Assembly (NCBI RefSeq): GCF_014698335.1
Contig: NZ_JACJSV010000003.1
Location: 62,001 to 126,000, forward strand
DNA: 64,000 nucleotides
From: Microcystis viridis FACHB-1342
Lineage (GTDB): Bacteria; Cyanobacteriota; Cyanobacteriia; Cyanobacteriales; Microcystaceae
Direction of reading: 5' to 3'
Shown here: positions 38,273 through 47,714 of the stretch, in pieces
How the letters are laid out: each line of letters starts with the position of its first letter
How positions within the stretch are numbered: position 1 is the stretch's first letter
Translations under genes and position numbers: made by a program
Notes under the pieces: model-generated
The model's input: only the letters and a program-made list of their open reading frames with translations
Database searches by the model: none
Told to the model about the DNA's origin: nothing

Positions 38273-38368
38273 TACTGTTTTAACGAAAACTTGCTGCTAT
38301 AATTTGGCCAAACTGTGGGATAATGAGAAGCTGTTTCTCAGTTAATTCTCCCCGCCCTCACTGTATAT

Positions 38369-39124
38369 ATGAATCTAGATTCTTCCCTGCTATCATCCTC
38401 CTCGGTCGCGGAATTCGAGCGCAATTGCTTTGATTTGGAGTCACACCTACAAGACTTTTTACAATTAGACCAAGAAATTTTACAAGCAAAACTAGCAACA
38501 GCAAAAGATTCCTTAGCGGCCTTAGCTCATCAAGACTTTTCTTGGACAGATCCAGATTATTTCTATCAGGAAAAAGTCAAAGAAAACTATTTATTTGAAT
38601 TATCGGCTTGGCATTTATCCAGTCAAGAATATATCGGGGAAACCCTGAAATTAATTGACAATTACGGTAGCGGAAAAGTCTTAGATTTTGGTGGCGGAAT
38701 CGGTACTCATGCCCTGGCTGCCGCAATGAATTCTAAGGTTGAACAGGTGATCTATTGTGATCTTAATCCCCTACATCATCAATTTGTGCGCTTTCGTGCC
38801 AAGCAATTAAATCTCGATGCTAATAAGCTCTCATTCTATACAGAAATACCCGATCAGCTAAAATTTGACACGATTATCTGTTTGGATGTCATCGAGCATT
38901 TGCCCTCACCTAAAGCCCAACTCAAAAAGTTTTATGACTGGTTAAAACCCGGAGGAAAACTAATTATTAACTGGTATTTTTTCAAAGGTTTTAATCAAGA
39001 ATATCCCTTTCATATCGACGATCCCAAAATTATTGAGAACTTTTTTCAAACCCTACAAAAAGATTTCCTAGAGATTTTTCATCCCTATCACATTACCGTG
39101 CGCTGTTATCGAAAAAATCAATAA
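38369..39124 (+). CDS. class I SAM-dependent methyltransferase
   Basis: A 251-aa protein with a helical N-terminal 80 residues and then a Rossmann methyltransferase domain: VLDFGGGIGTHALAAAM (motif I), VIYCDLNPLHHQFVRFRA, FDTIICLDVIEHLPSPKAQL and WLKPGGKLIINWYF. The substrate is unknown. It is unrelated in detail to the methyltransferase at 36822. A TATAATTTGG box near 38300 may be its promoter. Confidence 0.82.
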   Translation: MNLDSSLLSSSSVAEFERNCFDLESHLQDFLQLDQEILQAKLATAKDSLAALAHQDFSWTDPDYFYQEKVKENYLFELSAWHLSSQEYIGETLKLIDNYGSGKVLDFGGGIGTHALAAAMNSKVEQVIYCDLNPLHHQFVRFRAKQLNLDANKLSFYTEIPDQLKFDTIICLDVIEHLPSPKAQLKKFYDWLKPGGKLIINWYFFKGFNQEYPFHIDDPKIIENFFQTLQKDFLEIFHPYHITVRCYRKNQ

Positions 39125-39422
39125 TTGCTTGAAAACAATCAAAGCAGCGGATGATAGAAAAATTAGAATTAACCTTGCCACTATGACCCTAATTATTAAT
39201 TGGGAAGTGGCGAGAGGGGAGTGGTGAGAATAAATAAAAGCAATCTCCAGACTGTTGACTGTTGACTACTGACGGCTGAGGACTAAAATAAGCGATCATC
39301 GAACTAGCTGAAGTATTGATCCCCGTGGTGTGGTACTGTCAATTCAGTGTATTTATCTGCACTGACTTAAGATTTGTCGCTGTTGTCATCCCCTTCTCCT
39401 GTCGATGTTTTTGAGGCTTTCT

Positions 39423-40418
39423 ATGACCGACATTCCTTTCACCCTAGACCAACTGAGAATTCTCAAAGCGATCGCTGCTGAGGGAAGCTTTAAACGGGCG
39501 GCAGATACCCTGTATGTATCCCAGCCGGCGGTCAGTCTTCAGGTACAAAACCTCGAAAAACAGCTAAATGTGCCGTTATTTGACCGAGGCGGTCGGAAAG
39601 CTCAATTAACAGAAGCGGGACACCTACTCTTAAACTACGGCGAAAAAATTATCACTCTCTGTCAAGAAACCTGTCGGGCGATCGAAGATCTACAAAATCT
39701 GCAAGGGGGAACCCTAATCATCGGTGCTTCCCAAACCACGGGGACTTATCTTCTTCCCCGCATGATCGGACTGTTTCGGCAAAAATACCCAGAAGTATCC
39801 GTACAGCTACAAGTTCATTCCACCCGTCGCACCTCTTGGGGTGTTTTTAACGGTCAAGTGGATTTAGCCATTATCGGGGGAGAAGTTCCCGCCGAATTAC
39901 AAGAAACCCTGCGGATTATCCCCTACGCAGACGATGAACTGGCTTTAGTCCTGCCTATTTTTCATCCTCTGTCTAAGGTAGAAATGATTCAAAAAGAGGA
40001 TTTATATCGACTAAAATTTATCACCCTCGATTCCCAATCGACGATTCGCAAAGTCATTGATAAGGTTTTAACTCGTTGCGAGATCGATACCAAACGCTTA
40101 AAAGTGGAGATGGAACTGAACTCGATCGAGGCGATTAAAAATGCCGTACAATCCGGTTTAGGGGCGGCTTTTGTCTCGGTGACAGCGATCGAAAAAGAAC
40201 TACAAATGGGCGTGATCCACGCTACCAGAATTAAAGATGTGGAGGTACGTCGCACTTTGTCGGTAATTATTAACCCGAATCGTTATCGCTCAAAAGCGGC
40301 CGAAGCTTTTACCCTAGAAATACTACCCCAATTCTCCACCTATCCGGAATATCTGGCTGACGACCACAACTTTGAACCGATTCCTAACTCACAAACCGCC
40401 GAAATTATTAGTAAATAA
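39423..40418 (+). CDS. rbcR: LysR-family regulator RbcR (Ycf30)
   Basis: 331 aa from the ATG at 39423 ([17 protein letters not shown]), the conserved RbcR start; an ATG at 39405 would add six residues. The N-terminal winged HTH is [28 protein letters not shown]. The C-terminal effector domain includes [16 protein letters not shown]. RbcR senses carbon-status metabolites and activates Rubisco and other carbon-fixation genes. No target gene is next to it. Confidence 0.88.
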   Translation: MTDIPFTLDQLRILKAIAAEGSFKRAADTLYVSQPAVSLQVQNLEKQLNVPLFDRGGRKAQLTEAGHLLLNYGEKIITLCQETCRAIEDLQNLQGGTLIIGASQTTGTYLLPRMIGLFRQKYPEVSVQLQVHSTRRTSWGVFNGQVDLAIIGGEVPAELQETLRIIPYADDELALVLPIFHPLSKVEMIQKEDLYRLKFITLDSQSTIRKVIDKVLTRCEIDTKRLKVEMELNSIEAIKNAVQSGLGAAFVSVTAIEKELQMGVIHATRIKDVEVRRTLSVIINPNRYRSKAAEAFTLEILPQFSTYPEYLADDHNFEPIPNSQTAEIISK

Positions 40419-40458
40419 GTCGATCGAGATGGGCAAAATCTTCCTCGGAACATTGAAG

Positions 40459-41124
40459 CTATTTCTTGGGAAAATTACTGCCGGGATAAATTACTTTTTT
40501 ATCGACTTTGATCCAATGGAGACTTTCTAAACGACTTCTAAGATTAGTAATAGTTACTCCCAACTCGTCGGCGATCGCATACAGATGTCCCCATTTAGTC
40601 AAGTCACGGCCCTTGATGGCTTTCTCTAGCTCACTCATCGCCATTAGTAAACAACTGGCAAAATATTGGGCTTGCCATTCAATTCTTTGGCTAGAATCAA
40701 CTGTCCGACATAGAAAAGGTTGAATTGTCTCTAGGGAATCTCCCTGATTGATTCGATCCAAAAAGTTAGAGACGGCTGTTTGATTAATATGAAGGACAAA
40801 ATGACCAATTTCATGGGCTAAACTCGAATTTTTAAAACCTTCTTTTGCTAGGGATGAATTGTGAGAATCTTTTAAGAATTTTACATCTTCATTGAGAATA
40901 ATTTTCTTTTCTGTGGGAATAATCATTGCGGCGATTTCTCCCTCTTGATCTGGCTTTATGTCCGTCCATTCAATAGCCAAATCAAAATAATCAGCCACTG
41001 CTTCCGCAATATCGCAATTTCTTAAGGGACGACGACGATTAGCTTTTACTTTCTTGAGAATATTGTCTGCCTGAGCTTCAATCACTGTTTTGGGAATAAA
41101 ACTATAGGGTTTAATAATATCCAA
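40459..41124 (-). CDS. ImmA/IrrE-family metalloprotease
   Basis: A 221-aa protein. The zinc motif HEIGH is in SSLAHEIGHFVLHI, with the downstream glutamate region RIEWQAQYFASCLLMAM as in ImmA/IrrE (COG2856) peptidases. A C-terminal helical part may bind the partner. Family members such as ImmA of ICEBs1 and IrrE/PprI cleave a XRE-type repressor, often after DNA damage. It starts 5 bp after the XRE gene, consistent with a repressor-antirepressor pair controlling the divergent Argonaute operon. Confidence 0.88.
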   Translation of the reverse strand: MDIIKPYSFIPKTVIEAQADNILKKVKANRRRPLRNCDIAEAVADYFDLAIEWTDIKPDQEGEIAAMIIPTEKKIILNEDVKFLKDSHNSSLAKEGFKNSSLAHEIGHFVLHINQTAVSNFLDRINQGDSLETIQPFLCRTVDSSQRIEWQAQYFASCLLMAMSELEKAIKGRDLTKWGHLYAIADELGVTITNLRSRLESLHWIKVDKKVIYPGSNFPKK

Positions 41125-41129
41125 GATAT

Positions 41130-41486
41130 TTACTCCTCTGGTTCTAATTTTGTCGCCTCAGAAATAATTTTTTGGGCAAAATTGGGATTGTCTTTCATGC
41201 GACGCAATAAAATTGGCATTTGCTGGTATTTTTGAACTAACTCTTTGAAGACTTTTTGATCATCTGAACTCAGTCGTCCTGCTAATTCTCCTAGAGTTTG
41301 AGCATTTAATTTTAAATGAGTCGCTAAGGACTCAATAACCTGCTGACTAGGAGGATAACCCGCATGATCATTTTCTAGCTTCGATAGATAGGTATAGTCC
41401 ACCCCAATCAACTTAGCTAGTTCTCTCTGACTATATTCCTCCTCTCGACGAGCTTTGCGGATAACCTGTCCAAATGTTTCTGACAC
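41130..41486 (-). CDS. XRE-family repressor
   Basis: A 118-aa protein with an N-terminal helix-turn-helix: RKARREEEYSQRELAKLIGVDYTYLSKLENDHAGYPPSQQVIESLA. The C-terminal 50 residues are helical, probably for dimerisation and protease recognition. It is the first gene of the leftward pair and is transcribed away from the two operator-like palindromes. It is a probable target of the adjacent ImmA/IrrE protease. Confidence 0.88.
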   Translation of the reverse strand: MSETFGQVIRKARREEEYSQRELAKLIGVDYTYLSKLENDHAGYPPSQQVIESLATHLKLNAQTLGELAGRLSSDDQKVFKELVQKYQQMPILLRRMKDNPNFAQKIISEATKLEPEE

Positions 41487-41524
41487 TGCTTTTCTCCCAA
41501 CCGCTCAAAAAAATTATATCAAGG

Positions 41525-41543
41525 GTTGACTATTTCAGTCAAC
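41525..41543. promoter_or_regulatory. operator-like palindrome 1 between XRE and the Argonaute operon
   Basis: GTTGACT-ATTTC-AGTCAAC is a perfect 7-bp inverted repeat with a 5-bp spacer, 39 bp upstream of the XRE start. It is a natural candidate for the XRE operator. Confidence 0.7.
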
Positions 41544-41567
41544 ATAGGCTAAAGTTAGTTCATTGGC

Positions 41568-41586
41568 GTTGATTATTTTAGTCAAT
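41568..41586. promoter_or_regulatory. operator-like palindrome 2 between XRE and the Argonaute operon
   Basis: GTTGATT-ATTTT-AGTCAAT is a near copy of palindrome 1 with the same 19-bp geometry, 43 bp away centre to centre and about 37 bp upstream of the nuclease start. It is placed to control the rightward promoter. Confidence 0.65.
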
Positions 41587-41622
41587 GTCATCCTAGCATT
41601 ATCCTGACCGAGGGAAAAAATC

Positions 41623-42453
41623 TTGTCCTGCCAGTCCCCCAAAAAGCCTTGGTATCCTCCGATGAGCTATAGTCTTTGGCGATCACTAAAACCAGCGATT
41701 GGCTATGAGAATTGGCATTGTCAGACAAAACGGGGGTTTGAAAAAGCGCGAAACAAAGAACCAGAAGTCCAAAGATTATTATCAGAAGATAATCAACCGC
41801 AAAAAATTGGTAAGTTGGCACAAAGGGGAGTTTTTGAGTTTCATCAAGAGCCAGTGAGATTATCAGGTTCCCATGGGGTGGAACAAGTGGCAAAAATCCT
41901 GCAATTAAATCAAGAATCGCCAGAAATTCAAGCTAGGGTTTTAGTAATTTTAAACAATTACTATCAACAACCAATTTTATTGAATCAAGAGATTATTAAT
42001 TTATCTAGAGGCGATGAAGGTTATCCAGAACCTATTGTTATCGAGCAAGGCAAATATCGGTTTAATTTGTCCGCTGCCTTTGATTGTATTTTTAGAGAAG
42101 CCGATGACACTATACATATTTTAGATTTGAAAACTGGTCAATCTAATTTTGATCGTCGTCAGGCTCATGTTTATTTACTGGCGGCTAGTTACCGTTATCC
42201 TCAGAAAAAAATTGTCGCTTCTTTTTACAATTTAGAAACCCAAACAAGCTCAGAAAAAATATCCCTGTCTTCTGAGGCAATAGAAGCAGTTAAAATCGAA
42301 CTAGCTTCCCTGGCCAAAAAACATCAGCAACAACTACAAAAATATAAAGATCACCCCAAAGATTTTTATCATATTTTTCCGCCTCAAAGTGGCTATGTCT
42401 GTCGTTATTGTCCGTTTACATCGATTTGTGATTATGCAAATAAGGAGGTTTAG
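41623..42453 (+). CDS. RecB/Cas4-like PD-(D/E)XK nuclease with Fe-S cysteines
   Basis: 276 aa from a TTG that follows AGGGA; an ATG at 41662 (residue 14) is an alternative start. The nuclease core is visible: Asp154 in AAFDCIF, Asp168-x-Lys170 in ILDLKTG, and the QxxxY motif Gln180-Tyr184 in QAHVYLL. The C-terminal CRYCPFTSIC (Cys260, Cys263, Cys269; C-x2-C-x5-C) matches the Fe-S lid of Cas4/AddB-type nucleases, with an N-terminal cysteine (Cys3 or Cys33) as possible fourth ligand. It is encoded 3 bp upstream of argonaute, and the pairing suggests a nuclease that makes or trims guides or degrades invader DNA. Confidence 0.85.
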   Translation: MSCQSPKKPWYPPMSYSLWRSLKPAIGYENWHCQTKRGFEKARNKEPEVQRLLSEDNQPQKIGKLAQRGVFEFHQEPVRLSGSHGVEQVAKILQLNQESPEIQARVLVILNNYYQQPILLNQEIINLSRGDEGYPEPIVIEQGKYRFNLSAAFDCIFREADDTIHILDLKTGQSNFDRRQAHVYLLAASYRYPQKKIVASFYNLETQTSSEKISLSSEAIEAVKIELASLAKKHQQQLQKYKDHPKDFYHIFPPQSGYVCRYCPFTSICDYANKEV

Positions 42454-42456
42454 ATC

Positions 42457-44700
42457 ATGAATTACACAGAAACTAAAACAGCCAACTCTCCAATATTTTT
42501 GAGTGAAATTAGTTCCTTAACTCTCAAGAATAATTGTTTAAATTGTTTTAAGCTTAATCATCAAGTTACTAGAAAAATAGGTAATCGTTTTGGTTGGCAA
42601 TTCAGTCGGAAGTTTCCTGCTGTGGTGGTTATTTTTGAAGATAATTGTTTTTGGGTATTAGCTAAAGATGAAAAATCTCTTCCCTCTCCACAACAGTGGA
42701 AAGAAGCTTTATCAGATATTCAAGAGGTTTTACGAGAAGATATTGGCGATCACTATTATTCTATTCATTGGCTAAAAGACTTTCAGATAACAGCTTTAGT
42801 TACAGCACAATTAGCAGTTAGAATTCTGAAAATATTTGGTAAATTTTCCTATCCAATAGTTTTTCCCAAAGATAGTCAGATAAGTGAAAACCAAGTACAG
42901 GTAAGGAGAGAAGTTAACTTTTGGGCAGAAATCATCAATGACACCGATCCAGCTATTTGTTTAACTCTTGAAAGTAGTATTGTCTATAGTGGAGATTTAG
43001 AACAGTTTTATGAAAATCATCCCTATAGACAAGATGCGGCTAAATTATTAGTAGGTTTAAAGGTTAAAACTATAGAAACTAATGGGACAGCTAAAATTAT
43101 TAGAATAGCGGGTACAATTGGGGAAAGAAGAGAATATTTATTAAAAAAAGCTACGGGTTCAATTAGTCGAAGAAAATTAGAAGAAGCTCATCTTGGGCAG
43201 CCAGTGGTGGCGGTACAATTTGGCAAAAATCCCAAGGAGTATATTTATCCATTGGCAGCTTTAAAACCCTGTATGACAGATAAAGATGAGAGTTTATTTC
43301 AAGTCAATTACGGAGAGTTATTAAAGGAAACAAAAATCTTCTATGCTGAACGACAAGAACGATTAAAATTGTATAAGCAGGAGGCACAAAAGACTTTAAA
43401 TAACTTTGGGTTTCAGTTAAAAGAAAAAAGTATTAACAGCCAAGAATACCCCGCATTATTTTGGACTCCTTCTATTTCTCTTGAGCAAACTCCCATCTTA
43501 TTTGGTAAGGAAGAAAGGGGAGAAAAAAGAGAAACTCTCAAAGGATTATCGAAGGGGGGTGTATATCAACGTCATCGAGAATATGAGGATCCTGCTCGTA
43601 AAATTCGTTTAGCTATTCTGAAACCAGCTAATTTGAAAGTGGGAGATTTTAGAGAACAATTAGAAAAGCGATTAGAACTTTATAAATTTGAGACCATTTT
43701 GCCAGCAGAGAATCAAATAAATTTCTCTGTTGAAGGTGTAGGATTTGAAAAAAGAGCTAGACTGGAAGAAGCAGTTGATCAATTAATTGGAGGAGAAATT
43801 CCTGTAGATATTGCTTTAGTATTTCTTCCTCAAGAGGATCGCAATGCTGATAATACTGAAGAAGGAAGTTTATATTCGTGGATTAAAAAAAAGTTTTTGG
43901 AGCGTGGAGTTATAACTCAAATGATTTATGAGAAAACTTTAAATGATAAGAGCAACTATAAGAATATTCTCAATCAAGTTGTCCCCGGAATCCTAGCCAA
44001 ATTAGGAAATTTACCCTATGTCCTTGCTGAACCTCTAGAAATTGCCGATTATTTTATTGGTTTAGATGTGGGAAGGATGCCTAAAAAAAATCTTCCGGGG
44101 AGTCTCAATGTTTGTGCAAGTGTGCGACTATATGGAAAACAGGGAGAATTTGTTCGCTGTCGGGTAGAAGATAGTTTAACCGAGGGAGAAGAAATTCCTC
44201 AACGTATTCTGGAAAATTGTTTACCGCAAGCTGAACTAAAAAATCAGACAGTTCTCATTTACAGAGATGGTAAATTTCAAGGAAAGGAGATTGAGAATTT
44301 ACTAGCAAGAGCTAGAGCGATTAATGCTAAATTTATTCTCGTAGAATGTTATAAAACTGGCATTCCTAGACTTTATAATTTTGAGCAAAAACAGATAAAT
44401 GCTCCCTCAAAAGGATTAGCTTTTGCTTTATCAAAGCGGGAAGTTATCCTGATAACGTCCCAAGTGTCTGAACAAATAGGTGTTCCTCGTCCCTTGCGCT
44501 TAAAAGTTCATGAATTAGGAGATCAAGTAAATTTAAAACAGTTAGTTGACACTACGTTAAAATTAACTTTACTTCACTATGGTTCTCTCAAAGAACCCCG
44601 TTTACCTATCCCTTTGTATGGAGCGGATGCTATTGCTTATCGACGCTTACAAGGAATTTGTCCTAGTTTATTAGAAGATGATTGTCAATTCTGGCTTTAG
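42457..44700 (+). CDS. ago: long prokaryotic Argonaute (pAgo), predicted catalytic
   Basis: A 747-aa protein with N, PAZ-like, MID and PIWI regions. The PIWI catalytic tetrad looks complete: Asp537 in IGLDVGR, a glutamate finger among Glu576/578/579, Asp604 in IYRDGK and Asp724 in YGADAIAYR. The MID pocket for a 5'-phosphate guide is also intact: Tyr473, Lys477 (YSWIK), Gln488 (ITQMI) and Lys515 (ILAKLG). A strong AAGGAGGT lies inside the end of the nuclease gene, so translation is probably coupled. Long catalytic pAgos use small DNA or RNA guides to cut invading plasmid or phage DNA. Guide type and target cannot be read from sequence. Confidence 0.93.
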   Translation: MNYTETKTANSPIFLSEISSLTLKNNCLNCFKLNHQVTRKIGNRFGWQFSRKFPAVVVIFEDNCFWVLAKDEKSLPSPQQWKEALSDIQEVLREDIGDHYYSIHWLKDFQITALVTAQLAVRILKIFGKFSYPIVFPKDSQISENQVQVRREVNFWAEIINDTDPAICLTLESSIVYSGDLEQFYENHPYRQDAAKLLVGLKVKTIETNGTAKIIRIAGTIGERREYLLKKATGSISRRKLEEAHLGQPVVAVQFGKNPKEYIYPLAALKPCMTDKDESLFQVNYGELLKETKIFYAERQERLKLYKQEAQKTLNNFGFQLKEKSINSQEYPALFWTPSISLEQTPILFGKEERGEKRETLKGLSKGGVYQRHREYEDPARKIRLAILKPANLKVGDFREQLEKRLELYKFETILPAENQINFSVEGVGFEKRARLEEAVDQLIGGEIPVDIALVFLPQEDRNADNTEEGSLYSWIKKKFLERGVITQMIYEKTLNDKSNYKNILNQVVPGILAKLGNLPYVLAEPLEIADYFIGLDVGRMPKKNLPGSLNVCASVRLYGKQGEFVRCRVEDSLTEGEEIPQRILENCLPQAELKNQTVLIYRDGKFQGKEIENLLARARAINAKFILVECYKTGIPRLYNFEQKQINAPSKGLAFALSKREVILITSQVSEQIGVPRPLRLKVHELGDQVNLKQLVDTTLKLTLLHYGSLKEPRLPIPLYGADAIAYRRLQGICPSLLEDDCQFWL

Positions 44701-44834
44701 AGAGGAAAATTATGTAAATTCTCCTAAGTACAGGACAAAAAGCTGGAAAAGTAGGCGGGAGTAGGGTTTTATCAAAAATAGCACTAATCTTGAAACCCCT
44801 AGGAACCAATATAACGCATTGAAACAAGCTCTCA

Positions 44835-45215
44835 AACCTCCTCAAGGGATGGCACGGAGCAAGACTCTCTTTCCTCGCTTTCTTCTTACTGGCTCTGTTG
44901 AAAGTAAAAACCGTCAACCTCAAGGAATTAGCTCTAGGTTTTGACGGTCGGGTATTGGTAGAGTCCCATTACAAACGATGACAACGCTTGTTTGGGGACT
45001 TCGAGAGAGATTACTCTCAAATAGCTCCCATTGTAGTCCAGTGGCTCCATATCTCTCAACCCTGGGTATTGAGTATTGACCGCACCAATTGGTCATTTGG
45101 TAGTCATCACTACAACATCCTCACAGTCGGCATTGTCCATGAAGGGGTAGCTATACCCATTCTCTGGTGGATGCTCAAGAAGAAAAAAGGCAACTCAAAC
45201 AGCGATGAACGGATG
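44835..45215 (+). pseudogene. IS4-family transposase relic
   Basis: One frame encodes a transposase N-terminal part: HGARLSFLAFFLLALLKVKT, ELALGFDGRVLVESHYKR, then a TGA stop (44979-44981), then GDFERDYSQIAPIVVQWLH, VLSIDRTNWSFGSHHYNIL (with the first DDE aspartate), VHEGVAIPILWW and GNSNSDERM. The remaining two-thirds is missing. It lies 135 bp after argonaute and marks past transposition into the island. Confidence 0.8.
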
Positions 45216-45414
45216 CGAACGGTTACTTTCTTGATCTCCGCAATTATTTTGCCCACTGCTGTTAAGTACCTAAGCAAAATTAATTACACATTTCGATAAA
45301 GCTTTTGCCTCTTGCCTATTGCCTCTTGCCTGTCTTCACTAGGAAATTTATTTTGCATGACTACTTATTGTATATCTTGAATCCGCAAAAGTCCCTATAA
45401 TTTAGCCAATAACA

Positions 45415-46419
45415 TTATTTTTCTTTTTCTTCAATTAATTCCGATTCAGTTTTTTTCAGTAAATCTGAGGCAAATCTTTCACTAAATCCCACTAAAAAAG
45501 CACAGGAGAAGATAAATAAATCCTGACGGGCTTTGTTTGTTATTAAACTAGAAGAATTTTGATCCTGGGTAATCATAAAATCAATTTTAATCAACGTATC
45601 TGAGCTAATTAAACTAAAGATAAAAATACCGAAAATTAGACCAATTAAGGGTCTAAACAAACCAATAAAAAGAGGAATGAGGGGGTCGTCATATTTTTTG
45701 TCTGTAAAGTCGATAATTCTGAGTAAAATACTCGCAACACTTCCCAACACTCCTGCTGTTGCCGCATAAACTAAACCATAAAATATATGCCGATTAGGAT
45801 TTATCGTATCACTCGATGATTTTAACTGTTCTGAATAACTACTAGAAGGAATGGGTACTGGGGAGTTTGCTTGAGGTAATGGTTTTGAAATAAGTGCCTC
45901 CTTTTGAGAGGATTTCTGGTGTAAATTATCATCAAATATGTAAATTTCTTGAGCAGAAAATTTGAGGGCAATAATAGATAAAAAAGTTGTAATAGATAAA
46001 CCTAAAAATATTTTGAATGGGACTGATCTTGTAGAATAGATAGAACTAAATCCATTTAGAATATGTCCCCACAAAAAATAGCGACTATTATTAATTTCCT
46101 TTTCTAGATTAACTCTGAATCCTCGAATAGCATCAACCCCGACTTTATTAGTTTTTGCCATGAGCAATATATATTTAATTTCCTCTAATAACAAAATCAA
46201 TTTAGTTGGATCATTGTTAAAAATAAACCAACCAATTTTCCAGCTATTACTTTTTTTATAAATCAAATAATTCAGATGATGAATCTGTTGAACTAAGTTA
46301 GCAATTTCTAGTTGTAATTCAGGAGAAATTATCGGCAAAACCTCTAATAAAACTTCCCGAATATCCGCATTTAAGGCGTTAATATCGTCATTTTTTTTGA
46401 CTGGAGTGGAAGTTATCAT
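45415..46419 (-). CDS. membrane protein of unknown function
   Basis: A 334-aa protein. There is a predicted helical cytoplasmic N-terminal half (about 1-130), one membrane segment at about 137-155 (IFLGLSITTFLSIIAL), a polar Ser/Pro-rich linker (165-205), and three hydrophobic stretches (YGLVYAATAGVLGSVASILL, LFIGLFRPLIGLIFGIFIFSL, LFIFSCAFLVGFSERF). The GFSERFASDLL ending is seen in several uncharacterised bacterial membrane proteins. I do not recognise the family. It may be a passenger of the Argonaute island or unrelated. Confidence 0.6.
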   Translation of the reverse strand: MITSTPVKKNDDINALNADIREVLLEVLPIISPELQLEIANLVQQIHHLNYLIYKKSNSWKIGWFIFNNDPTKLILLLEEIKYILLMAKTNKVGVDAIRGFRVNLEKEINNSRYFLWGHILNGFSSIYSTRSVPFKIFLGLSITTFLSIIALKFSAQEIYIFDDNLHQKSSQKEALISKPLPQANSPVPIPSSSYSEQLKSSSDTINPNRHIFYGLVYAATAGVLGSVASILLRIIDFTDKKYDDPLIPLFIGLFRPLIGLIFGIFIFSLISSDTLIKIDFMITQDQNSSSLITNKARQDLFIFSCAFLVGFSERFASDLLKKTESELIEEKEK

Positions 46420-46490
46420 ATTTTTTGGGGACTTTTTAGATTGATTAATAGAATGAAAAGGCTATCTCTGCAGCTTCCCCTTACTCGACG

Positions 46491-46518
46491 TTGACCCTTC
46501 GGCTACGCTCAGGGTCAA
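46491..46518. repeat. REP-like hairpin TTGACCCT...AGGGTCAA
   Basis: Perfect 8-bp arms (46491-46498 and 46511-46518) flank CTTCGGCTACGCTC, a palindromic repeat type widespread in cyanobacterial genomes. The surrounding gap (46420-46691) holds no gene. Confidence 0.65.
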
Positions 46519-46691
46519 TCCGTTGCAGGACTTTCTCTAGGATAGGGCGGGTTTTCTAGATTACTAAAATTCTAACATAAAGTCCCCCTAGAAGGAGGAG
46601 GTTTTAAACCCAGTTTTTTGATAACTTTCTAGCCACTTTCTCGTTGTCACATTAGTAAAACGTTTGACCCTGGATAATTGTGATATATTTG

Positions 46692-47714
46692 TTACATTTC
46701 GTTACTTAAAATAAAATTATCCTTAGTTTGAGTTTTTGAATTTACCTCAAAATCCTCTACTCTTAAACAGCTATCTAATTGATCTTGTAATATGTTTGTA
46801 TTAATTGCCTCCTTGCTAATTAATACCAATTGGGTAAAGGGTGGATTATTACCCCATTCTTCGCCTATTTCTAAGGTAATTCTCGGCCCCACTTGTTGCA
46901 AAATTACTCCTCTATTGGGATGTTCAACAGTAGATAAAATACCCTTGGCTCGCAATACAGTTACGGGTAATTTCCCTAATATTTTTCCCAGGGTTAATAA
47001 CTGAAAAGGGCGAACACTTTCATAACTCCAAGTATGAAAGTTATCCGAGGGATTAGATTTTAATTGACTAGATACAGAACGAACGGGAAATGAGTCCCTA
47101 AATCCTAATAATAAATCTAGGGAAACATCCCCATAACTCCCTTTTAACAAACGCACCCAAGGTGCTATTTTTTGGATAATTTGACTAGCATTAATTTGTG
47201 CTTTTTCATCAATCAAATCAATTTTATTGAGAACCACAATATCAGCAGCCGAAATTTGATCAATTAGCAAATCTTGATAGTTAATTTTTCCAGATGGTTC
47301 ACAAATTTGGGGTAGATAGGTAGCATCAACTAGGGTAATAATGCTTTCCAAGCGAATTATTCTACTTAAAACTGGACGCTTTAGGGTTTGTAACAGGGTA
47401 TAAGGGTTAGCAATTCCACTGGCTTCAATTAATATCTGATCTGGACGGAGAGATAGGATTTTGGGAAGAGAATTAACCAGATTATTTTGTAAATTACAAC
47501 AAACACAACCTCCCTCAAGAGTGATTAGATCATCGTCTCTATTTTTAATTAACATCTGATCAATATTAAGACTACCAAAATCATTGACAAGTATGCCGAA
47601 ACGGCGATCACTTTTACCCTTAAGAATGGAGTTAAGTAAAGTAGTTTTACCCGCACCTAAAAAACCCGTCAGCAGTGTTACTGGTGTCTTCCAGAGATTT
47701 GATGACAAAACCAT
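46692..47714 (-). CDS. CobW/COG0523-family GTPase (putative metallochaperone)
   Basis: A 340-aa G3E GTPase. Walker A is TGFLGAGKTTLLN, the metal-binding CxCC motif is GGCVCCNLQ, and NKID is the guanine-specificity motif. A CobW C-terminal domain follows. COG0523 proteins deliver zinc or other metals to target enzymes under limitation. Its ATG overlaps the stop of the amidohydrolase by one base (TAATG), so it may load metal into that enzyme; this is an inference from coupling. Confidence 0.9.
   Translation of the reverse strand: MVLSSNLWKTPVTLLTGFLGAGKTTLLNSILKGKSDRRFGILVNDFGSLNIDQMLIKNRDDDLITLEGGCVCCNLQNNLVNSLPKILSLRPDQILIEASGIANPYTLLQTLKRPVLSRIIRLESIITLVDATYLPQICEPSGKINYQDLLIDQISAADIVVLNKIDLIDEKAQINASQIIQKIAPWVRLLKGSYGDVSLDLLLGFRDSFPVRSVSSQLKSNPSDNFHTWSYESVRPFQLLTLGKILGKLPVTVLRAKGILSTVEHPNRGVILQQVGPRITLEIGEEWGNNPPFTQLVLISKEAINTNILQDQLDSCLRVEDFEVNSKTQTKDNFILSNEM

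Noticed and set aside
40459-41486. XRE-ImmA pair as a classical toxin-antitoxin system
   Set aside because: The 221-aa protein has an intact HExxH and ImmA layout, not a RES, HigB or similar toxin domain; repressor-protease control is the better reading.
46491-46518. Hairpin as a terminator of the 46692 gene
   Set aside because: It is a typical dispersed REP-like palindrome without a T-run, and lies 174 bp beyond the stop.
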